The notes below the pieces were generated by a model that was not told the origin of the DNA, did not search any database, and saw only the letters and a program-made list of their open reading frames with translations. Position numbers and translations under genes: made by a program. From NCBI RefSeq assembly GCF_014836985.1, contig NZ_JACSPU010000005.1:186001-250000 (forward strand): a stretch of DNA of 64,000 bases, given 5' to 3'. The stretch comes from Planococcus wigleyi (GTDB lineage Bacteria; Bacillota; Bacilli; Bacillales_A; Planococcaceae). Below are positions 33,972-42,731 of the stretch, piece after piece. The number at the start of each line of letters is the position of its first letter. Within the stretch, counting starts at the first letter, position 1.

Positions 33972-34172
33972 TCACGGAAGCGAACGGCATTTGTCAGCCA
34001 AAACCACTCTTCCCGTGATCTTTCCCATGTTTTTGTAACGAGCCATCAGACCATTATACATGATTTCCGCCTCACTTTCACCCCCACCCACTAGATGTAG
34101 ATTAATCCACGCTAACCACAGACCTGAAATTCCAAAGAAACAAGCTAAACACAGTACGAATATTTTCATCAT
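33972..34172 (-). CDS. Small single-pass membrane or exported protein
   Basis: A 66-aa protein with no recognised family. The N-terminus MMKIFVLCLACFFGISGLWL is a hydrophobic anchor or signal peptide, followed by a short, mildly basic tail (EAEIMYNGLMARYKNMGKI). The reason to accept it as real is a near-perfect AAGGAGGTG ribosome binding site 8 nt before the ATG. It is divergent from the acetamidase gene. Cysteines at 8, 11 and 61 are present, but no lipobox is evident. Confidence 0.6.
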   Translation of the reverse strand: MMKIFVLCLACFFGISGLWLAWINLHLVGGGESEAEIMYNGLMARYKNMGKITGRVVLADKCRSLP

Positions 34173-34253
34173 TAGGCAGCACCTCCTTTATAGCTCTTTT
34201 CAGAAAACGGTACATGCCGAAGCTGAAAACTATTAAAGATGTTTTCCACATAC

Positions 34254-34259
34254 TATAAT
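34254..34259 (+). promoter_or_regulatory. Probable -10 box of the acetamidase promoter
   Basis: A perfect TATAAT lies 40 bp upstream of the GTG start. The matching -35 is poor (ATTAAA at 17-bp spacing), suggesting an activator or extended contacts. Confidence 0.4.
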
Positions 34260-34298
34260 TCAAGTAGTCAGACAATTTAAGGAAAGAGGAGGATTTTT

Positions 34299-35603
34299 GT
34301 GAATAAAACAGCGGTTGAGACATTATTCGTGAATCATTTTGTAGATGGCATTCTGGATCCCGGAAAAGAAATGCTGGGACCAGTAAAAGACGGCGGAACG
34401 ATCATCGCCAATACGGCGCCGGGCTGTTGGGGACCGATGATTACGCCAAGCATTAAAGGCGGCCACGAAGTGACCAAGCCCGTCTACGTAGAAGGGGCTG
34501 AACCCGGAGATGCCATTGCCATCCGGATTCAATCCATTACCGTAACTTCACAAGCCACGGCTTCCGGCAACGACCAAATGATCGAAGACCGTGCAGACGG
34601 CGATGGCTACGTAGCAGCCAAGTGTCCGGAATGCGGCACAAAAAATCCCGAAACAGTCATCAAAGGCATCGGCATGGAAGCCATACGCTGTGCTAACTGC
34701 GGAGCGGATGCGACTCCTTTTGTCTTCACCAATGGCTATACCATCTTTTTCGGTGAAAAAGGCGATGTCGGCTTGACCTTGCCTCAGGAAGCTGCCGAAA
34801 CCATCGCAAAAGATGGACGTGCTTTTATGAAAACACCGGAAGCCTCCGTCCAGAACCCAGTGGTGACGTTCGCACCGCACGACTTAGTCGGCACGATGGC
34901 ACGCATGCGGCCATTTCTTGGCCAATTAGGGACCACACCATCACGCCCGACCCCCGATTCCCACAACGCCGGCGATTTCGGTTCTTTTCTGGTAGGTGCT
35001 GCACATGATTACAAGAGCACACAGGAAGAGTTGGAAACCCACCGGACAGATGGCCATCTGGACGTCAACCGGGTGCGTGCCGGCGCTGTATTGATTTGTC
35101 CAGTGAAAGTTCCCGGCGGCGGTGTTTACCTCGGCGATATGCACGCCATGCAAGGTGACGGTGAAATCGCTGGCCACACTGCAGACGTTTCGGGCATCGC
35201 CCACCTCCAGGTTCATGTGCTGAAAGGCTTGAACATAAAAGGACCGATCTTGCTGCCGAACGTTGAAGACTTGCCGTACACGGCGAAACCTTTCACCGCA
35301 GTGGAAAAACAATCCGCCCAGCAGATTGCAGACACCTGGAACGTCACCAAAATCGAAGAATCCTATCCGGTGTCTTTTATCGGATCCGGGCCGAACTTGA
35401 ACGATGCTACGGAAAATGGACTCCAGCGAGCTGCAGATTTCTTCGGCGTCACTGTTCCTGAAATCATGAACCGCTCAACCATCACCGGCGCTATCGAAAT
35501 CGGCCGCCATCCGGGCGTCGTCACCGTAACCTTCCTGGCTCCCGAAAAATACCTCAGCAAAACCGATCTGCTGGAGCTGGTAAAAACCCAATACGGACAA
35601 TAG
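34299..35603 (+). CDS. Acetamidase/formamidase family protein with zinc-knuckle insert
   Basis: A 434-aa amidase of the FmdA/AmdA fold, expected to hydrolyse formamide, acetamide or a related small amide to ammonia and the acid. Family stretches are IANTAPGCWGPMITPSI near residue 36, VEGAEPGDAIAIRI near 64, NAGDFGS near 226, and the conserved PGGGVYLGDMHAMQGDGEI near 275-293. Between residues 105 and 140 it carries CPEC (Cys109, Cys112) and CANC (Cys131, Cys134), a likely structural zinc knuckle. The GTG start follows GAGGAGG by 6 nt. It is monocistronic between a TATAAT-bearing promoter region and a strong terminator. The true substrate is unknown. Confidence 0.87.
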   Translation: MNKTAVETLFVNHFVDGILDPGKEMLGPVKDGGTIIANTAPGCWGPMITPSIKGGHEVTKPVYVEGAEPGDAIAIRIQSITVTSQATASGNDQMIEDRADGDGYVAAKCPECGTKNPETVIKGIGMEAIRCANCGADATPFVFTNGYTIFFGEKGDVGLTLPQEAAETIAKDGRAFMKTPEASVQNPVVTFAPHDLVGTMARMRPFLGQLGTTPSRPTPDSHNAGDFGSFLVGAAHDYKSTQEELETHRTDGHLDVNRVRAGAVLICPVKVPGGGVYLGDMHAMQGDGEIAGHTADVSGIAHLQVHVLKGLNIKGPILLPNVEDLPYTAKPFTAVEKQSAQQIADTWNVTKIEESYPVSFIGSGPNLNDATENGLQRAADFFGVTVPEIMNRSTITGAIEIGRHPGVVTVTFLAPEKYLSKTDLLELVKTQYGQ

Positions 35604-35607
35604 AAAC

Positions 35608-35637
35608 AACCGCCATTCCGGAAAAGGAATGGCGGTT
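35608..35637 (+). terminator. Intrinsic terminator after the acetamidase gene
   Basis: AACCGCCATTCC and GGAATGGCGGTT flank a 6-nt loop, followed by TATTTTTATT. Confidence 0.88.
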
Positions 35638-35676
35638 TATTTTTATTATAAGATAGCCACAATCTCCCCTAGTTGA

Positions 35677-36651
35677 TTAACGTTGAGGCGCAAAGTAATG
35701 TACAGCCGCATACTTGAAAGATTCCATCAAAAAGTCCCTTGCCGCCTTGCTGATGTCTGCTTTTGGACTGATGATGTCAAAGCCATGGTAAGCGCCTTTG
35801 TACATCCTGAAGTCGACAGGAACACCGGCAGCTTTCAAATCAGTGACATACTGGATCGTCTCATCACGGAACGGCTCGATGTCTCCGACAAACGTGACAG
35901 CTGGCGGCAAGTTACGGTAATCCGCTGCACGGCCAGGAGCGGCATAGATGGGCACATCTTTGTTGAACAATTCACCAAGATACAATTTCCAGCCCCACCG
36001 GTTCGTGTCTGAATTCCACACATAGGCGTTGTTGTCCCGTGCAGATTCCGACAGCATCCGGTCATCGAGCATTGGATAAAGAGGCATCTGGAATGCCAGA
36101 TTTGCAGTTCCTCTATCACGCGCAAGCAATGCCAGTGCAACCGTCAATCCACCACCCGCACTTTCGCCTCCCGCCATCAGCTGATCGTCGCGAATTCCCA
36201 GTTCTTTTGCATGGGCTTTCATCCATAACAGGACTTTGTAACAATCATCCAGCGCTGCCGGATAAGGCGCGTCGATCGACAGCCGGTAATCCGGTGCCAC
36301 AATGACACAATCGCTTGTGTCGATCAAACGCTTGTACAAGTCGTCGCTCATCTCCGGAACTCCTTGCGCGTAACCGCCGCCGTGAATCCATAAGACTCCG
36401 GGTATATTCTTCACCCGACGGAGCGGTTTATAGATTCGTACACGAATAGAAGAACCATCTCCGCGGCTCACCCACTCTTCGCTGCACGCCAAGCCTTCCT
36501 TGTCTCTCCCTTTAAACCGTTTATCCATCTGGTTTTTCGAATTGTGCATCGACTGGATAAACGCCTCTTCCGACGATTTCGTTACCAACTTATCCAGCAG
36601 CATCCCTTTGAACCTCAATTGCTTATTGACCATTGCGCACGAAAATTTCAT
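35677..36651 (-). CDS. Alpha/beta hydrolase, hormone-sensitive-lipase-like esterase
   Basis: A 324-aa cytoplasmic esterase of the HSL/Aes group. The oxyanion-hole motif HGGGYAQG is near residue 87, the nucleophile GESAGGG near 158-164, the catalytic Asp probably in FVGDIEPFRDETI near 268, and the catalytic His in YKGAYHGFD near 295. These enzymes cleave short-chain acyl esters; the natural substrate is unknown. ATG at 36651 is chosen because GGGGAG is about 6 nt upstream, rather than a codon 21 nt earlier. It is monocistronic on the minus strand. Confidence 0.88.
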   Translation of the reverse strand: MKFSCAMVNKQLRFKGMLLDKLVTKSSEEAFIQSMHNSKNQMDKRFKGRDKEGLACSEEWVSRGDGSSIRVRIYKPLRRVKNIPGVLWIHGGGYAQGVPEMSDDLYKRLIDTSDCVIVAPDYRLSIDAPYPAALDDCYKVLLWMKAHAKELGIRDDQLMAGGESAGGGLTVALALLARDRGTANLAFQMPLYPMLDDRMLSESARDNNAYVWNSDTNRWGWKLYLGELFNKDVPIYAAPGRAADYRNLPPAVTFVGDIEPFRDETIQYVTDLKAAGVPVDFRMYKGAYHGFDIISPKADISKAARDFLMESFKYAAVHYFAPQR

Positions 36652-36741
36652 GTTTTCTCCCCTTTCAAACAATCTGCATTTCTTTCATATTTCTTAAATA
36701 GTAAGCCAAATTTTCCAAATTAAAAAGTTTGAAAAATAAAA

Positions 36742-36771
36742 ACCACATTCGAAGTCCGCTTCGAATGTGGT
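36742..36771 (-). terminator. Terminator of the ureide catabolic operon
   Basis: ACCACATTCGAAG and CTTCGAATGTGGT form a perfect 13-bp stem with a 4-nt loop. The minus strand continues with TTTTTATTTTTC. Confidence 0.88.
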
Positions 36772-36794
36772 AGGATGCTGAGACATGAGATCCA

Positions 36795-37976
36795 CTAGTT
36801 TAATTCCGCAGCCAACTTCAAAACACTTCCCAGTAGTACATTGGCACCTTTTTCAATATTACTGGGAGCTGCATATTCTTTGGGGTTGTGGCTGATGCCA
36901 TGAAGGCAAGGAATAAAGATGAGGCCTGAATCCATAACCGCTGCCAATGAGTTGGCATCATGGTTGGCTCCGCTCATCATTACCTGGTAATCCACTCCAG
37001 TTTCCTTGCAGACCTGTTTGGTTGTCGCAATTAATTTTTCCGATAGGTCAGAAGGGGCTTTTTCGATATTCGGATTGATCGTCACCTTGTGATGGACAGA
37101 TGCGTAACTTGAAAACCGGTCCGCAATTTCACGCATCATTTTGATGTCTGTGCCTCTGATTTCGAGCGTGAAATCAACTTGTCCCGGCACCACATTGGCT
37201 AAATTCGGGTGAACAGCCAATTCTCCCACTGTTCCAACGTTCGGCTCGCCGAATGTTTTAACGATTCGTTCAAACTCCAATAGAATCTTCGCTGTGCTGA
37301 TCAACGCATCATCCCGTTCATTCATCCCCATAGTACCCGAATGCGCAGCTTCTCCATGAACCGTGACGTCAAGCCGCTTGATTCCAGCAATCGCGTGGAC
37401 GATTCCGATATCCGTACTGCTGGCTTCCAATTTTTTACCCTGTTCGATATGAAGCTCTAAATAATTACTGTAATGTTCCGTACCTGCTGTTTCTTTCACT
37501 TGCTGAAGAGTAAATGGTGTATTGGCCAGCCTTTGGATAAAATCATCGTCAAACTGAATTTGTCCACAAAATGCACGGCTTCCAAATGTGCCGCCCAGAA
37601 TATTGGCTTCTTCACCACGGAAAGCCACAACTGTTACAGGTCTGTCCAATGGTTCTCCGCTCTCCGCCAATGTGATTAACACTTCCAATCCCGCAACCAC
37701 ACCCAATGCCCCATCGTATTCGCCTCCATTTCTGACCGAATCCAAATGCGAACCGATCAGAATACCGTTCCCACTTTCCGGCCCTATAGTTCCAAATACA
37801 TTACCGATGGCGTCGCGATGCGTTCGGATAGCATACTGCCGGCATTTTTCAATGAACCAGTCCAAAGCTGTTTGTTCTTGTTCCGTATAAGCCAGACGAG
37901 TAATGCCTTCACCGTCTGAGCTGATTTGATTCACCTCAGCTAAGAGTTCCATTAATCGTTGATTGTTCACTTTCAT
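36795..37976 (-). CDS. M20-family N-carbamoyl/ureido amidohydrolase (AllC/AmaB/HyuC type)
   Basis: A 393-aa binuclear metal hydrolase that removes carbamoyl or ureido groups (allantoate, N-carbamoyl amino acids or beta-ureido acids). Metal ligands are visible: His in GILIGSHLDSVRNGG, Asp in YDGALGV, Glu-Glu in FRGEEANILGGTFGSRAF, His in LELHIEQG and the late His in CLHGISHNPKEY. The lid/dimer segment has AAHSGTMGMNERDDAL and RGTD. The ATG is placed close to AGGAA, so an in-frame GTG two codons later is an alternative. It is third in an operon behind the sodium symporter and the cyclic amidohydrolase, an order that implies import, ring opening and decarbamoylation. Confidence 0.88.
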   Translation of the reverse strand: MKVNNQRLMELLAEVNQISSDGEGITRLAYTEQEQTALDWFIEKCRQYAIRTHRDAIGNVFGTIGPESGNGILIGSHLDSVRNGGEYDGALGVVAGLEVLITLAESGEPLDRPVTVVAFRGEEANILGGTFGSRAFCGQIQFDDDFIQRLANTPFTLQQVKETAGTEHYSNYLELHIEQGKKLEASSTDIGIVHAIAGIKRLDVTVHGEAAHSGTMGMNERDDALISTAKILLEFERIVKTFGEPNVGTVGELAVHPNLANVVPGQVDFTLEIRGTDIKMMREIADRFSSYASVHHKVTINPNIEKAPSDLSEKLIATTKQVCKETGVDYQVMMSGANHDANSLAAVMDSGLIFIPCLHGISHNPKEYAAPSNIEKGANVLLGSVLKLAAELN

Positions 37977-37994
37977 TTCCTGCTACATCTCCAA

Positions 37995-39347
37995 TCATTC
38001 GTTTGGTTTAACAAAACGGCCAGTTGCACGCTCATTCACACCCACTTCAGCGGAGTACACCATTTGTCCTCTGACAAATGTCGCTTCAATTTGATTGTTT
38101 ACTTGATGGCCATGGTAAGGCGAAATATCAGATACGGAGAGAAAGTTGTTTTCATCTATTTCCCATGCTGTATTATTGTTAATAACCGTAATATCAGCAT
38201 CTTTCCCCAACTCAATTGATCCTTTGTGGAGTAGATTGAAACGCTTGGCAGGAGCGAGTGCCAGCAAATCAGCAAAGTGGCTTACAGACAACTCCTTGCT
38301 CCGTATTAAATAATCAAACAGCAACGGAATCATAATTTCCAGACCCGGAGTTCCTGATTTCGCTTTGAAGATATCGTCATCACCGATTGACTTATCCGCT
38401 TTTTGCCACGGTGCATGGTCAGATGTAATAAAGTCAATGCTGTCATCGAGCAAATAGCCTTCAAGTTCCGCCACTTCCTGAGGCTGTCGCAGAGGTGGAT
38501 TAATTTTTGCTTTAGGACCGTGTTTCTTCAGATCCTCCGTAGTCAATAATAAGTAATTGTAGCAAGTTTCCGCTGTGACATTGGTTCCCTGCTGCTTGAA
38601 CCAATTGATGTAATCCAAGCTTCTCCCATGGCTGACGTGGACGATATGCAGTTTTGCATTTGTCCAGGAAGCCATATCCAGCAACTTGATGACCGCAGTC
38701 GTTTCTGTCACTGGTGGTCGGGTCAAATTGTGGTAAATCGGTTTCAACTGATTGTTCGTTTGGGCTTCTTCGATATACCGTGTCAGCAATTCATCATTTT
38801 CTGCATGGAAAGCGATGACCAAATCTCGCTCCGCCGTTTTCTTCATTGCTTCCAAAATATCTGCGTCCGCGATTCTCGGAAAACGATATGGATCGGTTTC
38901 AAAGGTCGATAACTTAAAGGCTGCCACTCCGGCATCCGCCAACTCATCGATTACTTTTGTGCCATTTTCTTTTGGAATTGTTCCCCATAAGGCGATATCG
39001 ACTACGGACTCTTTATTGATGATTGCGATTTTCTTGTTCAGCACTTCGGCATTCGCTACTGGGACCGGCAAATCATACGGCATATCCAGGAAAGTTGTGA
39101 TTCCGCCTTTCGCCGCTGCAAAAGAAGCCTGTTTGATTCCTTCATTTGGATTGCTGTAGCAATGGACGTGGGCATCGATAAATCCAGGGAATACGAAGTT
39201 TTCTCCGTAATCATGAACATCTTCCCCTTCAAGCACACCTGTTGTCTTTGAAATTTCGCTTATCTTTCCACTATTTATTCCAATTTCACCTAAGAAATCT
39301 TCATTAGGTGCCACAATATGTCCTTTGATTACTTTTTCGAATTTCAT
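37995..39347 (-). CDS. Cyclic amidohydrolase (allantoinase/dihydroorotase/hydantoinase-like)
   Basis: A 450-aa metal-dependent amidohydrolase that opens cyclic ureides. The binuclear-site motifs are FPGFIDAHVHCY near residue 53-64, the carbamylated Lys in VAAFKLSTF near 145, His in VIAFHAEND, HIVHVSHGRS near 235, and Asp in FITSDHAPW near 312. AETCYNYLLL and GPKAKINPPLRQP match allantoinase-type enzymes. The segment after the first HxH (CYSNPNEG) lacks the Arg-Pro-Gly usual in allantoinase and dihydroorotase, so the substrate may differ. It is the middle gene of the operon, 1 bp after the symporter gene and 18 bp before the M20 hydrolase gene. Confidence 0.85.
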   Translation of the reverse strand: MKFEKVIKGHIVAPNEDFLGEIGINSGKISEISKTTGVLEGEDVHDYGENFVFPGFIDAHVHCYSNPNEGIKQASFAAAKGGITTFLDMPYDLPVPVANAEVLNKKIAIINKESVVDIALWGTIPKENGTKVIDELADAGVAAFKLSTFETDPYRFPRIADADILEAMKKTAERDLVIAFHAENDELLTRYIEEAQTNNQLKPIYHNLTRPPVTETTAVIKLLDMASWTNAKLHIVHVSHGRSLDYINWFKQQGTNVTAETCYNYLLLTTEDLKKHGPKAKINPPLRQPQEVAELEGYLLDDSIDFITSDHAPWQKADKSIGDDDIFKAKSGTPGLEIMIPLLFDYLIRSKELSVSHFADLLALAPAKRFNLLHKGSIELGKDADITVINNNTAWEIDENNFLSVSDISPYHGHQVNNQIEATFVRGQMVYSAEVGVNERATGRFVKPNE

Positions 39348-39348
39348 T

Positions 39349-40761
39349 TTAATTCTCCTTCACTTTCGTGGATGTGTTCGCGACCGATAAAACGATATAC
39401 GATGCGATTAACCCCACCATTGATGCAATCAAGCCATACAGGACATACAAGTCTGAACCAAGGAAATGGGCAATTCCAGAACCTGCTATTCCCATGACAA
39501 TACTGGCGATTCCGGCACGATGATCCAAGACGTTCTTATCTCTCAGGATAAACCCTCCCAGAATGGGAACGAGCAATGCCGATACCGAATAGGCGAATGA
39601 CGCGACGATCCAACTGAGTGCCTGGGGATAAAAGTTTGCCAGCGAAACAGCCAATGCCAAGACAACTACTGATACGATTCGTGATACCGAAACCAGTTTC
39701 TTTTCTTCCACTTTTGGATTAACGTAATTTGTGTAAATGTCTTTCGTGATAGTCACAACGACTGATTGGACCGCACTGCTCAACGTAGACATGATTGTGG
39801 CCACGATGAATACAGCAAACATAATCAAAAACCAACTTGGTGTCTGTGTCAAAAACCAACCAGTCGCATTTTCAGGGTTATCCAAAGAAGGATTAAGAGA
39901 ACGTACAGTCAAACCAATTGTAGACGACCAAAATGTTGCAAGCGCAAACAATAGAGCGGTTACACCAATGGAAATGGTCGCGTTTCTTGAGTTATCTGCA
40001 GAGAATATACGCTGGTATAATTGCTGATTGGTCAAATTTCCTGGCATGACTCCAAATACCCAAAACAGCACTGTCCCCATTCCCACACCGACAAGCCCGC
40101 TAGGAAAATCCGAAATCTCGTTTGGTGTATTTGTCATGATGGTTTGGAACCCGCCGCCCATATCCATCGCCATGAAGAAAGCAACGATAGCTCCGACAGC
40201 CATCGCACAACCGAAGATAAAATCTGTCCAAGCCACTGAAGTCATTCCAGCAGGCAAGACAAATGCCAAACTGATGACCGCAAAAATCGTTACCATCAGT
40301 GAAGCATCCACCCCAGTAATGGTCGAGAAGATCTTTCCGAAACCGACGAGCTGTGTAATCATCCACCCGAACGGAACAATCAAGGTACTCAAAATCGTCA
40401 AGACAGATAAAACCGGATGGTTTCCATAAATTGTTTTGATGATATCCGGCATTGTTTCAAACTCACTATTTCGAAGCCATTTCGCCATAAACAGGAACGG
40501 AATAAAACCAATCATGGTCAATAATCCATACGTTAACGTCGACCAACCGCTCGAATAGGCCGTTCCCACCAGACCAACAATTACAGCGCCTCCCATGACC
40601 GTCGCAAACTGAGTGCCGATTTGAACATAAAGCGGAAGTGAACGGCCTCCTACGTACCAATTTTCAATCCCTTGTTTTTTTCGTCCCAAAAAATAAGAAA
40701 AAAGAACAATCCCAAACAACACAATGCCGATAGTCAGAAACAAAACTACATTTGTACTCAT
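39349..40761 (-). CDS. Sodium:solute symporter (SSS family)
   Basis: A 470-aa inner-membrane permease with about 13 helices. Family features are the first helix followed by LGRKKQGIENWYVGGRSLP near residue 25-43, the GGAVIVGLVGTAYSSGWS segment near 57, and FVIVATIMSTLSSAVQSVVVTITKDIY near 315-345, which holds the sodium-site Ser residues. It probably imports the cyclic ureide processed by the two downstream hydrolases. The ATG start has AAAGGGG about 7 nt upstream. It is the first gene of the operon, divergent from the IclR-type regulator. Confidence 0.87.
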   Translation of the reverse strand: MSTNVVLFLTIGIVLFGIVLFSYFLGRKKQGIENWYVGGRSLPLYVQIGTQFATVMGGAVIVGLVGTAYSSGWSTLTYGLLTMIGFIPFLFMAKWLRNSEFETMPDIIKTIYGNHPVLSVLTILSTLIVPFGWMITQLVGFGKIFSTITGVDASLMVTIFAVISLAFVLPAGMTSVAWTDFIFGCAMAVGAIVAFFMAMDMGGGFQTIMTNTPNEISDFPSGLVGVGMGTVLFWVFGVMPGNLTNQQLYQRIFSADNSRNATISIGVTALLFALATFWSSTIGLTVRSLNPSLDNPENATGWFLTQTPSWFLIMFAVFIVATIMSTLSSAVQSVVVTITKDIYTNYVNPKVEEKKLVSVSRIVSVVVLALAVSLANFYPQALSWIVASFAYSVSALLVPILGGFILRDKNVLDHRAGIASIVMGIAGSGIAHFLGSDLYVLYGLIASMVGLIASYIVLSVANTSTKVKEN

Positions 40762-40780
40762 AAATTAACCCCTTTGTGCT

Positions 40781-40809
40781 TTGATTTATTATGTGGAATC
40801 GTATATTAT
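40781..40809 (+). promoter_or_regulatory. Predicted sigma-A promoter of the IclR gene
   Basis: TTGATT (40781-40786), 17-bp spacer, TATTAT (40804-40809), 57 bp upstream of the IclR start in the divergent spacer. Confidence 0.5.
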
Positions 40810-40820
40810 AAAGAATATTA

Positions 40821-40837
40821 AGACAAATAAAATGTCT
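40821..40837. promoter_or_regulatory. Candidate IclR operator
   Basis: AGACA-aataaaa-TGTCT is a 5+5 inverted repeat 11 bp downstream of the IclR -10 box, between the divergent IclR and symporter genes. Autoregulation and control of the operon are inferred. Confidence 0.4.
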
Positions 40838-40866
40838 CGAATTATGGGACTATTAGGAGTGGGTAG

Positions 40867-41571
40867 ATGAGCTTTCAAATTTTGCAGCTTTTCCATACAA
40901 ACAGTTCGCCACTTCATATCGATAAGATTTTGGCTGAAACGAATATCCCCAGAAGTTCCTTATACCGCCAAATCAAAGGACTGCTTCAAGCAGGACTTCT
41001 GGAAACAGTAGGAAAGGGCCTTTATGCACCAGGTTGGCTGGTCGATGAAATTTCACGCGTAAAAGAAGATTCCTTCTCCTCGCTAATTGAGGCAGCATTG
41101 CCGATCATGCAGGAACTCAGTGACGATTTAGGCGAATCCATCAACCTGACCGCAGTCAAAGGTTCTAAAGTAGTCGTGTTGGCACATTTGGAAAGCAAGC
41201 ACAACCTAAGATACTCCTACGAAGAAGGGCAAATTCTCGATATTTTCAGAGGAGCTTCTTCCAAAATCCTGCTGGCCTATTTAGCTGAAGAACACCAGCA
41301 ATTCCTCATCAACTCCGCCTCTTCCCCATCAGATAAAGAAACGATGGAGCGGGAATTGGCTGAAATCAGAAAGAATGGATACTCGCTGACTAATTCCGAA
41401 GTCGACGAGAGCGCCATCGGCATCTCTGCCCCAATTCTTCGGGGAGGTAAATATATACTTGGTGGCCTATCTATTGCGGGACCGGATTTCCGGATAAACG
41501 AAGACAAAATAGAAGAGTATATCCATCGTTTGAAAGAAGCGGCTGCAGACATTTCTTTGATGATGGAATAA
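40867..41571 (+). CDS. IclR-family transcriptional regulator
   Basis: A 234-aa regulator. The N-terminal winged helix (residues 1-60) contains SPLHIDKILAETNIPRSSLY followed by RQIKGLLQAGLLETVGKGLY. The C-terminal IclR effector domain includes SINLTAVKGSKVVVLAHLES near 97, IFRGASSKILLAYL near 127, and SEVDESAIGISAPILRGG near 178. IclR proteins bind small carboxylates or ureides; allantoin-pathway AllR is a known relative. Divergent placement from the symporter/amidohydrolase operon makes it the likely local regulator. The ATG has GGAG 7 nt upstream. It converges on nadX and shares a terminator with it. Confidence 0.9.
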   Translation: MSFQILQLFHTNSSPLHIDKILAETNIPRSSLYRQIKGLLQAGLLETVGKGLYAPGWLVDEISRVKEDSFSSLIEAALPIMQELSDDLGESINLTAVKGSKVVVLAHLESKHNLRYSYEEGQILDIFRGASSKILLAYLAEEHQQFLINSASSPSDKETMERELAEIRKNGYSLTNSEVDESAIGISAPILRGGKYILGGLSIAGPDFRINEDKIEEYIHRLKEAAADISLMME

Positions 41572-41572
41572 C

Positions 41573-41622
41573 AAAAGACGTTTCCTGCAAAGCCAATTAT
41601 GGCTATGCTGGAAACGTCTTTT
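41573..41622. terminator. Bidirectional terminator
   Basis: AAAAGACGTTTCC-CA and TG-GGAAACGTCTTTT lie between the convergent IclR and nadX genes. T-rich ends occur on both strands. Confidence 0.8.
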
Positions 41623-41694
41623 GCTATGAATTCAATGAATGGCAAAGTAAGACGATCCGTAGGAAATCTGCCTTCACTGCCCATCTGCTTATCT

Positions 41695-42474
41695 TCAGTT
41701 CCCAATCTTCAACGCGGAATCTTTATTCTGCAGAACGGCCAGAATGCTCAATGCCGCGAGAAGACTCGTTTTCGGATTGCTAGGCATCGGGTTGTTTTCG
41801 ACTTGCAGCTGCATCTTCCCGAATTCACCTTCCGCTTCGATGGTGTGGGTGTTTTGTTCAATGGACGGGTCGACGACGATGCGCACTTTTGTCTTGTCGA
41901 CACCAATTCCAGCAATCGCAAGCACCAGTGCCACATTGACGTTCTTCGGAAATTTCCCGACGGCTTCGTATGCAGAACCTTCGAATATCACTTTTTCTAC
42001 ATCTGCTTCCATGCCAAGCGAGGCGGGTGATTTTCTGGTTGTGATTCGGACCCGCTCCAAGCCACCAGACGCTTTCGCCGATTGCAGGACGTCCAGCCCA
42101 CCGATGGCACCGGACGGCAGATAGATATACGTACCCGAAGACTCCGCCAGACTTTTCAATTCTTCAAAAAAAGCAGCTTCTTTAAACACCCCGATGCTGC
42201 TGACAACGAGGTCTTTCTTTTGAGCCACCACGTCTTTCAAGTAGAGGCTGGCCGCTTCCACAGTAGCTGCTTCCACTACGATATCAAGCGGCAATTTCAA
42301 GAATGCTTGAAGATCTGTATAGAAATCGACTTGAAACTGTTCACTCAACCGATGGCCTGCTTCTTCGTTGCGCCCGAAAACTGCGGTTATTCTTCCGTTC
42401 GCCAGCCCGTTATGGTTCACTTGTTCCAATAAATACGTAGCAATATTGCCGGTTCCGATGATTCCAATATCCAT
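41695..42474 (-). CDS. nadX: L-aspartate dehydrogenase (NadX-like)
   Basis: A 259-aa NAD(P)-dependent enzyme that converts L-aspartate to iminoaspartate/oxaloacetate plus ammonia. Family members serve either NAD synthesis or aspartate catabolism. Motifs are the N-terminal GIIGTGNIA, VVEAATVEAA near residue 67, SIGVF, YLPSGAIGGLDVLQSAK near 117-133 and the C-terminal ENNPMPSNPKTSLLAALSIL. The ATG start follows AAGGAGG by 7 nt. It lies just beyond the IclR gene of the ureide cluster and on the same strand as that operon. This suggests a catabolic role on aspartate derived from N-carbamoyl-aspartate; that link is an inference. Confidence 0.88.
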   Translation of the reverse strand: MDIGIIGTGNIATYLLEQVNHNGLANGRITAVFGRNEEAGHRLSEQFQVDFYTDLQAFLKLPLDIVVEAATVEAASLYLKDVVAQKKDLVVSSIGVFKEAAFFEELKSLAESSGTYIYLPSGAIGGLDVLQSAKASGGLERVRITTRKSPASLGMEADVEKVIFEGSAYEAVGKFPKNVNVALVLAIAGIGVDKTKVRIVVDPSIEQNTHTIEAEGEFGKMQLQVENNPMPSNPKTSLLAALSILAVLQNKDSALKIGN

Positions 42475-42571
42475 GATTGGCCCTCCTTACGTAAATGGGC
42501 GAAAACTTTCTGCCTCACCCTTCTCGCTGCTCCATAAAACTGTGCATACTTCCCTATACCCTTAAACAGTG

Positions 42572-42605
42572 AAATGCCATCTTTATTGATTTAAAGATGG
42601 CATTT
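42572..42605 (+). terminator. Orphan terminator-like hairpin
   Basis: AAATGCCATCTTTA and TAAAGATGGCATTT flank a 6-nt loop and are followed by TTCTTATATTCT on the plus strand. No plus-strand gene ends nearby, so it could end an unannotated small RNA or be a remnant. Confidence 0.55.
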
Positions 42606-42731
42606 TTCTTATATTCTATTCTATTCTTACCGTAACCGAATTCCTTCATTCACAGAAAGCGTTTTTTCATTTTCACCTATAACTTTGCGGTCAATCTCCA
42701 TTATCTATCTGCTTCTCTCTATAGCCAAAAA

